Source: Egibacter rhizosphaerae (GTDB lineage Bacteria; Actinomycetota; Nitriliruptoria; Euzebyales; Egibacteraceae). Taken from it: a DNA stretch of 64,000 nt. How positions within the stretch are numbered: the first letter of the stretch is position 1; each line of letters starts with the position of its first letter. A model generated the notes under the pieces. It made no database searches, was not told the origin of the DNA, and was given only the letters and a program-made list of their open reading frames with translations. Where the stretch lies: the NCBI RefSeq assembly GCF_004322855.1, contig NZ_CP036402.1:868001-932000 (forward strand), read 5' to 3'. Shown one piece after another: positions 34,129 to 43,189 of the stretch. The position numbers and the translations under genes were made by a program.

Positions 34129-35919
34129 CTAGACCCGCGGGTGGGCTGGGGGTGTCGTGGGGGTGGGGTGTTGCTAGGCCGCGGCGTCTCGGGCGAGGGT
34201 GATGTCGCTGAACGCGGGCGGTTCGGCGACGTCGAGGGCGGCGAGGATGCGCTGCTGCTCTGGCGTGGTCTCGGTGCGCCGGGTCACGGTGGCGGTGGGG
34301 CTGGCAAACGTGCCGAGGTGCAGGGCGTCGAGTTCGTCGCGCAGGTTGCGCCACATGTCGCCGGTGGCCGTCTCGGCGATGCGGATGAGCAGCAACGCGA
34401 GCCAGCAGAGGGTGACGTGGACGCGGATGCGGTCCTCGAGGCGGTGGTAGATCGGGCGCAGGTCGAGGGTGTGCTTCATGTCGCGCCAGCCGGCTTCGAC
34501 TTCGGCGAGCTGCTTGTAGCCCAACGCGACGTCCTCAGGCGTGAGGCTGGGATCTGAGGTGCGCAGCAGGAACTTGCCGTCGAGCTTGGCCTCAGCGGCG
34601 ACCGCGGTCTGGTCGACGCGCAGCCGCCCGCCCTTGGTGACCCGCAGGAAGCGGTGCAGCCCCGGCTTGGTGCGCAGCTCGCCGCGCAGCTCGGTGCGCC
34701 GCGTGGCAGAGAGCGCATCGGAGCCTGAGATCCGCTCGGACAGCTGGGCGACGAGGCGTCCGCGGATGGCTTGGTCGCGGTCGGCTTGCTCGGGGTTGTG
34801 ACAGATCACGAACCGGTCCGAGGTGTCGTCGAGGGCGACTTCCTTGACGCGCAGGTTGCCCGCGACCTGGCGGTAGCGGCCCTGCCGGGACAGTGCCGCC
34901 TGGGCCTCGGGCGAGTGTGAGCGGAGCTTCTCGCCGAGGATGTAGTGCCCCCCGGCGCGCTGCAGATACCGGCGGTTCTCCGCCGAGGCGAACCCGCGGT
35001 CGCCGACCCACACCACCCTCGAGAGCTGCCAGGCGCGCAGGTCGTCCTTGGCCTGGCGGATCAGCGCGGCATCGGCGGTGTTGCCCGGCCACACCCAGCA
35101 GCGGATCGGGATCCCCTCCCGGGTGACCGCCAGCCCGACCACGACCTGCGGCAGATCGCCGCGGTGGTCCTTGCTGTTGCCGTGACTGCGCAACCCCGCC
35201 TGCGTCTCGCCGTCACCGTCGACGGCGACGTCGGGCTCGTCGAGCTCGAAGTACGTCGAGGTCGTATCGAACAGGATCAGATCGGTCTCGAGGTTCAACA
35301 GGTTGGCCACGCTTGAGTACACCTGCTCAGCGAGGGCGCCCTCGACCTCGACCAGCCGGTCCATCGCCCGGTAGCACGCGTCATCGCTTGTCCCCTCGAG
35401 CCCGGGGACGGCGGCCTGACTGCCCACCCACCGGGTCGCCGCGGCGTGCTTGCTCATCGGCTCCAACGCTCGGTTGGCCACCAGCGCGAACAGCACCCGC
35501 TCAGCGGACGCGTCCAGGCGGCGACCCTTGAGCAGCGCGCGCAGGGTCTGATCGATGCCCAGCTGGCGCCACAACCCATCCAGCGTCCACGCCCCCCCGT
35601 ACCGCGCCGAGGACTGCCACACCAGCGCCTCCGCCGCACCCGCCTCAGCCAGCTGCCGCTCGGGCGACAGCAGCCGACGCAGCGAGCCGATCAACCGCTC
35701 GACCGCGTCGGGATCGAGCTGGTCCTCGCGGCCGAGGTTGTGCAGCACCTTGGTGACCGACCGGCCCCGAGAGGCGTCCCACTCGTTGTGGCACAACTGC
35801 ACGTACACGACCTCGCTGCCGTCCTTGCGCCGCCGCGCCGACCGCCTGATATACATGACTAGCACCCTAGCCGATACACACCGCACAACCAAGCACCCAC
35901 ACCTCAAACGTGTGACTAG
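34129..35919 (-). mobile_element. IS1634-family insertion sequence, apparently complete
   Basis: Element of about 1.79 kb containing one transposase gene. Its ends begin with CTAG and form imperfect terminal inverted repeats: 34129-34154 and the reverse complement of 35894-35919 match at 18 of 26 positions. No clear target duplication was identified. It is the only apparently intact IS in the window. Confidence 0.75.
34174..35856 (-). CDS. IS1634-family DDE transposase
   Basis: 560-residue DDE transposase of the IS1634 family. The acidic triad is visible: first Asp in LILFDTTSTYFELDEPD, second in VVWVGDRGFASAEN, Glu in QLAEVEAGWRDMKHTLDLRP. The N-terminal YVQLCHNEWDASRGRSVTKV is typical of the group. 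The frame is uninterrupted and of normal length, so it could be active. ATG 35856 is chosen; no upstream codon has a better ribosome-binding site. Confidence 0.93.
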   Translation of the reverse strand: MYIRRSARRRKDGSEVVYVQLCHNEWDASRGRSVTKVLHNLGREDQLDPDAVERLIGSLRRLLSPERQLAEAGAAEALVWQSSARYGGAWTLDGLWRQLGIDQTLRALLKGRRLDASAERVLFALVANRALEPMSKHAAATRWVGSQAAVPGLEGTSDDACYRAMDRLVEVEGALAEQVYSSVANLLNLETDLILFDTTSTYFELDEPDVAVDGDGETQAGLRSHGNSKDHRGDLPQVVVGLAVTREGIPIRCWVWPGNTADAALIRQAKDDLRAWQLSRVVWVGDRGFASAENRRYLQRAGGHYILGEKLRSHSPEAQAALSRQGRYRQVAGNLRVKEVALDDTSDRFVICHNPEQADRDQAIRGRLVAQLSERISGSDALSATRRTELRGELRTKPGLHRFLRVTKGGRLRVDQTAVAAEAKLDGKFLLRTSDPSLTPEDVALGYKQLAEVEAGWRDMKHTLDLRPIYHRLEDRIRVHVTLCWLALLLIRIAETATGDMWRNLRDELDALHLGTFASPTATVTRRTETTPEQQRILAALDVAEPPAFSDITLARDAAA

Positions 35920-36182
35920 GCCGATCGCGGCCTCGGCAGCACCCACACCCCGCTGACCAGCACCATCACCCGCGCCTACCCCCAGAACCCGCCATCAGCT
36001 GCGGAACTCCGGCCAGGTTGCGGCCGCCAGACGCGCTGCACGAGACGGCACCCGCGGGCTCTCGACCCTCCCTGTGGCGGACTGGTTCTCGCCGATCCAT
36101 CGCACGGGGTCGGACGCGGAACATCTCGGCGTCGGGGCAGGGCTGAAGGCGGTCCCGCGGCAGCTGGCGGAGAAAGTCAGTG

Positions 36183-37215
36183 CTATCGCGCTTCGGCTGG
36201 CAGTTCGGCAGTGACCGCAAGGAGGTCCCAGCCATGCAGCCAACGTCCCTCGACCTCGCGCTCACCCCACGTGTCGACAGTGTTGTAGTAGCCGACCCGT
36301 TCGAGGACGTCGTCACCGTCGAGGAAGACGACCTCACGGTCGGTGGGGCCAGGTCGTAGGCGACGTCGCCGAGATCGATCCGGTAGGCGTCACCGACTTC
36401 GGCGACGAGCGGGCCGACTACGTCGGGATCGGTGAGCTCGCCCACGAGCTCGCCCTCCTCGATGTCGGCGGCTTCGCGGTCGGCCAGTGGCCAGGGCGGC
36501 CAGGGTCGGTGGGCACGTCGCGGATCTCGATCCGGTCGGTGCCGGCGATCTCCAGGCCGGCGGGCGGGCCGATCCCGTCGCCGGACGCCGCAGCGCTGCC
36601 GGCCTGCTCATCGCCGGCACCGGCAGGGTCGGCGTCCTCGGCGGGGTAGGCCACGGCACGGCCCTCGACGTCGGTGAGGTTCTCGGTGGACACGTCGATG
36701 CGCTCGATGGGCAGCTGGGCGGGGTCGGGCAGCCGGTCACGGTCGACGGCCACCACCAACCGGTACGCCTGGAAGTCGTCGGTGCATGCCTCACCCTGGT
36801 CGGCAGTGGAGGCCAGCGCCACCTCGATCCGGTCGTCGGTCGTCTCAATCCCGGTCACCCAGGAGGGGCAGGTGCCGGACTGCCCGGACGAGTAGACCAC
36901 GACCGCCTGCCGATCGAGGTCGACCGACTCGAGCCGGGCGTAGCGGCCGGGTTCGGCTGGGTCGCCGTCGGCGTCGGGCAGCGACTGCGGCACGTTGTCT
37001 TCCCACGCCCGCTGGGCCGTGCGCTCGTCGGAGGCGATCTCGACCAGCGCGTAGGCGTGGCCGGCGGCGTCCCGAAGCCCGTCGCGCCACCCCTCCGCCT
37101 TCGCCAGCACCACGACGCCGCCCCCGGCGGCATCCTGCTCGCCTGGCGTTCCGCCGCATCCGGTGACAACGACGGCGGCGACCGCGAGGACACCGACCCA
37201 TCCCATCATGCGCAT
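36183..37215 (-). pseudogene. secreted lipoprotein of unknown family, two frameshifts
   Basis: Starts with a lipoprotein signal (hydrophobic VGVLAVAAVVVTGC, lipobox Cys at residue 20), preceded by GGGAGGG. The mature domain contains VEIASDERTAQRAWEDNVPQ and SSGQSGTCPSWVTG. One-base losses near 36505 and 36350 shift the frame; restoring them continues WPPWPLADREAADIEEGELV, AYRIDLGDVAYDLAP and finally GWDLLAVTAELP before TAG at 36183. A second decayed copy of the same C-terminus is at 41054. The function is unknown. Confidence 0.75.
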
Positions 37216-37296
37216 GATCGCCCTCCCTTTTCGGAGTGAGACGACACCCACGGCCTGCCAGTTCCACCCAACGCTAGGCCAAGGTGTCCGCCCGCA

Positions 37297-37442
37297 TGGG
37301 GCAAGTCCAGCCGGTCACTGCCCAGATGCGGGACGAAGAGCGCCACTGGTCGGACGAGGCGTTTCAGGTGACCAGCGACACCATCGCCGTCGAGAATGAG
37401 ACGGCGGTTGCCGAGTCGAGGTGTTCTACGGCGAAGAACCAT
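37297..37442 (+). pseudogene. SnoaL/NTF2-like fragment
   Basis: A 48-codon frame reads MRDEERHWSDEAFQVTSDTI AVENETAV; after a one-base shift it continues RVEVFYGEEP. Strand pattern is like SnoaL/NTF2 domain proteins. It lacks both ends of the domain. Tentative. Confidence 0.35.
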
Positions 37443-37950
37443 TGACTAGGAATTTTCCGCGTCGCGTGGATGATCCGATTCGTTGAGACGGACCCTGTCA
37501 CTCCTCCGAGGGGTGGCCGTTTCGCTATCGAACGCGATGGACGATCGGCACATGTTCCACGCCTGCATGGATCTTGCGACGCCCCGGGAGCTGACGAGGC
37601 CGCTGATCCGCGGGCAACGGGGGCGTCGGCAAGCCCGCGGGCCTCGATGTGGATGGAACCGACCAGACCGAGATCCGCGAGGTGCCGCTGCCGGCCAGGT
37701 TGACCGACCTGCAGCGCATCCGCCTGGCCGCTGATCTGCTACGCGATCCTCTCCCAGCGGGTCGCGGTCGATCTCGACCTGCTGGTGGCCAAGGACCTCG
37801 GCGGGTTCGGCGCCACCGCAGAGCGGCTGTTTGCCGCTGACTACGCGGCCGTGTACCAGGCCGCGGGGCGGCTCGGCTGGACGCCGGGGTGGGCCAACGC
37901 GGTGCTGCGCGAGTCCCTCGCGGTGGTCTTGGGCCTGGCGCGGCCGGACG
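37443..37950 (+). other. decayed region before recombinase, possible hypothetical remnant
   Basis: From about 37700 a plus-strand frame reads LTDLQRIRLAADLL and, after a frame change, VAVDLDLLVAKDLGGFGATA ERLFAADYAAVYQAAGRLGW, running into the recombinase start. It looks like a helical protein translationally coupled to the recombinase, but no family is recognised. Upstream of 37650 nothing is supported. Confidence 0.35.
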
Positions 37951-39140
37951 ATGACCGAGCTGACCGCCGCCGACATCGCCGCGTTCGACGAGGCCATTGC
38001 GGCCAGCACCGTCGCGACGGTCTCGACGCGGCGGGTGTACCGCGCGCGGCTGCACAGCCTGCAGCAGCTCCTGTTCGAGCTGCGGGTGCTCGACGCGCCG
38101 CCGGAATGCTGCCGGCGTGCCGGATCGATCGCCGAGCGGCTCAAGGCGGTGCCCGCACGAGAGATCCGCCGGGCGATGCTGCGCTACCTCGACACCGAGC
38201 CGCGGTCCTGCGCCCCACCACCAATCTCGGCGTTGTGCGAGAGCCTGGTCGTCTTCGGGGAGTTCCTCGGCGGCGCCTGCCCCGAGGTCACCTCCTTGCG
38301 CCAGCTCGACCGAGGCCACATCGAGGCGTTCCTGCGGCACAACGCCACCCGCCCGTGGCGCGGGCGGGTCGCGCGCAACCAACCCGTCGCAGCCTCCGTG
38401 GCGCACGCCACCGTCCTCGCGGTCCGCAACTTCCTCGACGACATAACCCTGTGGGGGTGGGCCGAACGGCCCGCCCGCCAGTTGATCTTCGCCGCCGACG
38501 TTCCCCGCCTCGAGCGGCCGCTGCCGCGCGCCCTGGCCCCCGACCACGACGCCGCGCTGATGAGCGCCGTGGACCAGCTCGACGACCCTTTCGCCCGCTG
38601 CGGGCTGATCGCCCTCCGCGGCGCCGGCCTGCGCCTCGGCGAGCTGCTCGACCTCGAGCTCGACAGCGTCGTCGACTACGGCCCCGGCCGGCTCCTGGCT
38701 GCGGGTCCCCCTCGGCAAGCTCGCCACCGAACGCTCCGTGCCCCTCGACAACGACACCCTCGCCGCCCTCGACACCTGGACGGCCCACCGCGGCCAGCAG
38801 CGCGCCCTGCCGCATCCCCGCCACGGCCGGCCCACCGACTTCCTGTTCACCGAACGCGACCGCCGGCTCGGGCCCTGGCGCATCCGCAAGGCCCTCAACC
38901 ACGCCGTCACCGAGGCGGGATTGACCGGCCGCGACGGCGCGCCGCTGCGCGTCGTGCCCCACCAGCTGCGCCACACCTACGCCACCGGTCTGGCCAACGC
39001 CGGCATGACCCTGCAAGCGCGCGTGCTCGGCGCGGTCGGCCTCAGGGCACCGCGGGAGCGGCGGGCACCGCAGCCCTCGCCAACAAGAGCCACCCCGACC
39101 CCGAGCAACCATCCGAAGACCGGTGGGCCCCCCTTTTGAC
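37951..39140 (+). pseudogene. tyrosine recombinase/integrase, frameshifted and 3'-truncated
   Basis: ATG 37951 opens an N-terminal SAM-like core-binding domain (SLVVFGEFLGG, HIEAFLRHNATR) followed by the catalytic domain: LRGAGLRLGELLDLELDS carries catalytic Arg I. After a +1 shift near 38695, LGKLATERSVPL carries the lysine and HQLRHTYATGLANAGMTLQ carries the HxxR. Sequence similarity ends near 39025, so the second His/Trp and the nucleophilic Tyr are missing. It cannot catalyse recombination. It suggests past integration of a mobile element here. Confidence 0.82.
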
Positions 39141-39149
39141 CGCTGCCGC

Positions 39150-39177
39150 TTGACGCATACCGATATCGGTATATGAT
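39150..39177 (+). promoter_or_regulatory. ArsR promoter with perfect operator palindrome
   Basis: -35 TTGACG (39150-39155) and -10 TATGAT (39172-39177), 16-bp spacer. ATACCGATATCGGTAT (39157-39172), a perfect 16-bp palindrome, fills the spacer. Predicted transcription start is 39184-39186, at the ArsR ATG: a leaderless or near-leaderless transcript. Confidence 0.75.
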
Positions 39178-39185
39178 GGGTCCCC

Positions 39186-39527
39186 ATGGCACGAGCAGCG
39201 ACGACGTCGGACGTCTTCAACGCGATCGCCGAGCCGCAGCGCCGGGAGATCCTGGTGTTGCTGCGGGCGGGTGAGCGGCCGGTGACCGCGTTGGCCCAGG
39301 AGCTGGGGCTGTCCCAGCCGGGGGCGTCCAAACACCTGCGGGTGCTCCGGGAGGTCGGGCTGGTGCGGGACCGCAAGGCAGGCAAGCAGCGCCTGTACGG
39401 CCTTGACGCCCGCGGGCTGCGACCGGTCCACGAGTGGACCGGCGGGTTCGAACGGTTCTGGAACGAGAGCTTCGACCGGCTAGACACATACGTGCAGGAC
39501 CTCAAGCAGGCAAGGCAGGAGGAGTGA
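39186..39527 (+). CDS. ArsR/SmtB-type winged-helix repressor
   Basis: 113-residue minimal ArsR repressor: DVFNAIAEPQRREILVLLRA, recognition helix region LSQPGASKHLRVLREVGLVR, wing DRKAGKQRLYGLDARGLRPV. No Cys residues, so not a classical metal sensor; this subgroup regularly precedes AHSA1 genes. No ribosome-binding sequence precedes ATG 39186, and the promoter predicts a leaderless message. It heads a compact operon with AHSA1 (39531) and RibD-like (40037) genes. Confidence 0.92.
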   Translation: MARAATTSDVFNAIAEPQRREILVLLRAGERPVTALAQELGLSQPGASKHLRVLREVGLVRDRKAGKQRLYGLDARGLRPVHEWTGGFERFWNESFDRLDTYVQDLKQARQEE

Positions 39528-39530
39528 CCG

Positions 39531-40037
39531 ATGGCAGAGACAGGACGGGACGCGCCGGCGCAGTCCGCGACGGCCGACCGCGAGATCGTGATCTCCCGGG
39601 TCATCAGTGCCCCACGGGAGCTGGTGTTCGAGGCGTTCACCGAAGTCCGGCACCTGTCGCGATGGTGGGGACCGGAGGGGTTCACCACCACCACGCGGGC
39701 GTTCGAGTTCCGCGTCGGCGGGGAGTGGGACTTCGTGATGCACGGACGGGACGGGACGGACTACCAGGAGTGGATCACCTGGACCGAGATCGCCCCGCCG
39801 GAGCGGATCGCGCTGCTGCACGGTGAGTCCCGCGACGACCCGAACGCCTTCGAGTCGGTCCTGACGTTCGCGCCCGACGGCGCGGCGACCCGGATCGAGA
39901 TGCGCACGGTGTTCCCCACCAAGGAACTGCGCGACGAGGCGGTCGAGAAGTACCACGCGATCGAGGGCGGCCAGCAGACCCTGAGCAACCTGGCTGCCTA
40001 CGTCACCGAGAACGTGCAGAAGGGAGTTGAGGACTGA
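39531..40037 (+). CDS. SRPBCC/AHSA1-domain protein
   Basis: 168-residue AHSA1 domain: REIVISRVISAPRELVFEAF, the LSRWWGPEGFTTTTRAFEFR motif typical of the family, DYQEWITWTEIAPPERIALL, and the C-terminal helix GGQQTLSNLAAYVTENVQ. It likely binds a hydrophobic ligand and may act with the ArsR repressor as a sensing partner. It starts 3 bases after the ArsR stop, with GGAGG inside the ArsR 3' end. Confidence 0.93.
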   Translation: MAETGRDAPAQSATADREIVISRVISAPRELVFEAFTEVRHLSRWWGPEGFTTTTRAFEFRVGGEWDFVMHGRDGTDYQEWITWTEIAPPERIALLHGESRDDPNAFESVLTFAPDGAATRIEMRTVFPTKELRDEAVEKYHAIEGGQQTLSNLAAYVTENVQKGVED

Positions 40038-40657
40038 TGGCCGGGAAGGTGTTCTTCAGCGTCTCGATGTCGCTGGACGGGTTCATCGCGCCCGAGTCCC
40101 TTGAGGACTTGATGGGGCAGCAGTGGATGGAACTGCAGCAGTGGATGTTCCCGCAACGGTTCATCCGGGAGAATCTGAAGCTCGGCGAGGGCGGCGAGGA
40201 AGGGCGTGACAACGACATCGTGCGGGAGACGTTCGAGCGCACCGGCGCGAGCGTGATGGGCAAGCGCATGTTCGAAGCCGGCGAGCATGCGTGGCCGGAG
40301 GAGGCGCCGTTCCACACGCCGGTCTTCGTCGTGACGCACGAGAAGCGTGACCCCTGGGAGCGGCCGGGTGGGACCACCTTCCACTTCGTCAACGACGGCA
40401 TCGAGCCCGCCCTCGACCAGGCCCGCGAGGCCGCCGGCCACCGGGACGTCCGCATCGCAGGCGGCGGCGCGACGATCCTGGAGTACGTGAACGCCGGCCT
40501 GATCGACGAGTTCTCGATCACGCTTTCACCCGTGCTGTTCGGCTCCGGAATCCGCCTGTTCGAAGGCGTGGACGCGGGCCGCGTGGCCCTAGAGCCCGTC
40601 CGCGCGGAGCCCTCCCCAAGGGTGACGCACCTGACCTACACCGTCCGGGAGCGGTAG
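40037..40657 (+). CDS. dihydrofolate reductase family protein (RibD C-terminal-like)
   Basis: 206-residue RibD_C fold: VSMSLDGFIAPESLEDLMGQ, ASVMGKRMFEAGE, VFVVTHEKRDPW, NADPH loop IAGGGATILEYVNAGLIDEF and TLSPVLFGSGIRLFEG. Standalone family members are presumed NADPH-dependent reductases of unknown substrate. It overlaps the AHSA1 stop by one base (TGATG). An ArsR-AHSA1-RibD-like operon suggests ligand-inducible reduction of a small molecule; this is inference. Confidence 0.92.
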   Translation: MAGKVFFSVSMSLDGFIAPESLEDLMGQQWMELQQWMFPQRFIRENLKLGEGGEEGRDNDIVRETFERTGASVMGKRMFEAGEHAWPEEAPFHTPVFVVTHEKRDPWERPGGTTFHFVNDGIEPALDQAREAAGHRDVRIAGGGATILEYVNAGLIDEFSITLSPVLFGSGIRLFEGVDAGRVALEPVRAEPSPRVTHLTYTVRER

Positions 40658-41053
40658 CTGTCTCGACCTCAGCGCCCCCCCGCCGAGGCAGCAGCGCGGT
40701 GAGATCCTCGACGCTCTGAGCCTCAGGAAGGGCGAGCGTTCGGGCCGCGATCTCGGCCGCGCGCTCCTCCGAGAGGGACATCACCGCGTTGTCGTGAAAC
40801 TTCCTCGCCAGCTCAAGCTTCGCCAGTGAGTCACCAAGGGCCCCGGCTCCCGCGCCGCCGGTGTCGCGATGGCGTTCAAGCTCATCGAATCAGCACAGAC
40901 CCGGTGGCGGGCCCTCAACGCACCCCACCTCGTAGCGCTGGTCCGTGCCGGCGCAGTATTTCAAGAAACGGCAAGCTCATCGACCAGACGAATCAGAGGG
41001 TGGTGATCAGCAAGTCGCGTGACACGCCGATCCACAGGTCTTGACTATTTCTC
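40658..41053 (-). other. intergenic with unrecognised minus-strand remnant
   Basis: On the minus strand (about 40840-40670) a frame reads SLAKLELARKFHDNAVMSLS EERAAEIAARTLAL PEAQSVEDLTALLPRR, which looks protein-like but has no recognised family. It ends in low complexity near the RibD-like stop. Nothing else is supported. Confidence 0.3.
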
Positions 41054-41322
41054 GCGAGCTGACCGGTGAAGCTCACCGATGGTGAGGCGGTCGCCGCCCA
41101 CCGCTGAGGCGATCCACGACGCCCACCGCATCGATCTCGGCGACGTAGCGTACGGCCTAGCCTCGGACCGTGAAGTGGTCCTGCTCGATGGCGATGAGGT
41201 CCGCGAATGGCTCGGCTGCTACAACCAGCTCGACGCGTGGGGTGAGTACGGCATCGAGGGTCGCCGGCTGCACGACTGGGACATGGCTAGCGATCACCGC
41301 CGAGCTGCCCGAACGATCGTGA
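41054..41322 (+). pseudogene. second remnant of the 36183 lipoprotein C-terminal domain
   Basis: Plus-strand remnant reading KLTDGEAVAAHR, then after a shift EAIHDAHRIDLGDVAYGLAS, DREVVLLDGDEVREWLG and LDAWGEYGIEGRRLHDWD, then after another shift LAITAELPERS. It aligns throughout with the 3' end of the gene at 36183 (RIDLGDVAYDLA, EVVFLDGDDV, LLAVTAELP). Only the C-terminal third is present, in the opposite orientation and 4 kb away. Confidence 0.7.
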
Positions 41323-41374
41323 GGGACTGACCAGCCAACGAAGCTACCCTCTGCCGCGAGTCGGAGAGGTAGCC

Positions 41375-41995
41375 ATGTCGGCCCAAGGCAGCGGAGATCA
41401 CCGGGGCGGTGAGCGGCTCCCGCACGACCGGGAGGCGTCCTACGCTCAGACCCCACCTTGGGACATCGGCCGGCCGCAGGCTCCTTTCATCGCGTTGGCC
41501 AACGCCGGTCATTTGCACGGCGCGGTCCTGGACCTTGGCTGTGGGACCGGTGAGCACGCCCTGCTGGCCGCCGAGATGGGCCTGCCGCCAACGGGGGTCG
41601 ACCTCGCTCCGACGGCGATCGCCACAGCGCGGGACAAGGCGCGGCAGCGGGGTCTGCAGGCCCGGTTCCTCGTGGACGACGCACTGGCCGTCGACATGCT
41701 CGACGAGACCTTCGACGTGATTATCGACTGCGGGTTCTTCCACGTGCTGCCTGACTCGGCTCGCGGGTCGCTCGTGAACGTGCTTGGGCGAGTCATGGCG
41801 TCAGGGGCGGCCTACCACTTGCTATGCTTCAGCGATCGCGTGCCCGGCAGCGACGGTCCGCGCCGAATCCGTCAGGAGGAGATCCGGTCAATCTTCGCCG
41901 AGGGGTTTTCGGTCGAATCCATCGCCGAGTCGCAGATCGAGGCGACCTTCCTCGATGTTCCCGTGCCCGCATGGCTCGCGAGGATAACCCGCTAG
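41375..41995 (+). CDS. class I SAM-dependent methyltransferase
   Basis: 206-residue methyltransferase. SAM motif I is VLDLGCGTGEHALLAAEMG (about 59-77), acidic loop GVDLAPTAIATARDKARQRG, motif IV-like FDVIIDCGFFHVLPD. It belongs to the group containing small-molecule and thiopurine-type methyltransferases (PPWDIGRPQ is a recurring N-terminal motif in that group). ATG 41375 has GAGAGG upstream. It stands alone; substrate unknown. Confidence 0.9.
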   Translation: MSAQGSGDHRGGERLPHDREASYAQTPPWDIGRPQAPFIALANAGHLHGAVLDLGCGTGEHALLAAEMGLPPTGVDLAPTAIATARDKARQRGLQARFLVDDALAVDMLDETFDVIIDCGFFHVLPDSARGSLVNVLGRVMASGAAYHLLCFSDRVPGSDGPRRIRQEEIRSIFAEGFSVESIAESQIEATFLDVPVPAWLARITR

Positions 41996-42258
41996 TCACC
42001 GTTTAGGACACCAACCCGCATCACTCTCAGAGGTTCTTATAGGCGGCCGGCAAGCACTCGAGGGTAGCCCAGCCACTGCTGCGGACCGCACTTTGGGGTC
42101 TAGCGGGTCCGGGCGAGTAGGAGGGGCAGGTAGAACTCGTCGACGATTTCGTGAGCACGACTGAGCTGAGGCAGGCGGCAAAGTGCGTGTTCATGAATTG
42201 GGCCAATGCCGACCCACGCGGGGCCATCCCAGCTTGTGTGCACGATCGTGCAGGCAGG

Positions 42259-42492
42259 TCAGGCCCGAGGGTGGCCGTTTCCCCGTTGTCCGCCGCGTGT
42301 CCTCAGCCGATCGACCAGAAGGCTGATGAGTCCGACGGCCGTAAGAACATAGCCCGCGAGGACAACGACGCCTCCACCGATATCGGTGGGGGCACCAACG
42401 CGTCCGACCTCGAGTATCGCGAGTGTCCAGTAGAGCCCGATGAGCGCGAGGCCAACGATGAGGACCACGGCCGAGGCGCGCTTCGCTCTCAT
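42259..42492 (-). CDS. small two-helix membrane protein
   Basis: 77 residues: basic start MRAKRAS, membrane helix SAVVLIVGLALIGLYWTLAI, a short polar loop GRVGAPTDIGGG, second helix VVVLAGYVLTAVGLISLLVD and a basic tail RLRTRGGQRG. No family recognised. No strong ribosome-binding site upstream of 42492. The intact frame and positive-inside charge pattern support a real gene. Confidence 0.6.
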   Translation of the reverse strand: MRAKRASAVVLIVGLALIGLYWTLAILEVGRVGAPTDIGGGVVVLAGYVLTAVGLISLLVDRLRTRGGQRGNGHPRA

Positions 42493-42727
42493 GCGGTGAC
42501 TCTACATCCAGCCGGCATCCGGGGAGACAATCATGTCAAGTTCGCCAGAGGGAAGGGGCCGCCGGAAGGCAGTTTGGCCACGACGGACGATTGGACCAGC
42601 TGCGAGCCAATTGTAGGACCTGGAACCACCGCCACGGTTTCGAATGGTGTAGCCAGTTCACTGAGTTTTCGCCGACCGGCGGGAGCACATGGCCACACAT
42701 ACGCAGCACCATTTCGTCCTCGGCCAG

Positions 42728-43165
42728 CTAGAGCTGTGGCACGCACGCGACAACTTCCGTGCGCAACCGCCCGGGCGTGGTGTGCGCGAAGTCTCGGACA
42801 TCACGGATCAGGTGCGGTTGGTCGGCGTAGCCGGAGCTGGCTGCTACCTCGGCCCAGGTAGGTGCGGCTGGTGCCTGGAGGAAGGCTGCGGCGGTCTCGA
42901 AGCGGACGAGTCGCGCGGCCGTCGAGGGCGCCAGCCCGATCCCGTCGGCGAAGCGTCGGGCGAGGTGCCGCGACGACCAGCCGAGTTGATCAGCGAGCCG
43001 CGGGAGGCTTCCTCGTCCCTTCTCGATGCTCAGGCGGTGCCATGCGTGGTCCAACCGTGGGTCGGGGCCAGGGTCCTGCGTGAAGCGATCGGTCAGCACG
43101 CTGTCGGCGACCGCGTACCGTTCCGCCCACGAACGCGCCTCCGCCAACCGCAGGGTCATCCGACG
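42728..43165 (-). pseudogene. AraC-type regulator, C-terminal DNA-binding half
   Basis: Carries the linker ARSWAERYAVADSVLTDRF and both HTHs of an AraC domain: SLPRLADQLGWSSRHLARRF and WAEVAASSGYADQPHLIRDV, ending TEVVACVPQL. Similarity begins abruptly near 43165, where it meets an oppositely oriented ABC ATPase fragment; the N-terminal sensor domain is absent. A matching N-terminal half lies at 50866-51229 on the same strand. Confidence 0.82.
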
Positions 43166-43189
43166 CGCCTGCGCCCCCAGGAGCCCTCC

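Noticed and set aside
37525-39694. Two long minus-strand frames over the recombinase and ArsR genes
   Set aside because: Arg/Ala/Gly-rich shadows without start signals; the plus strand has catalytic recombinase motifs and an ArsR HTH.
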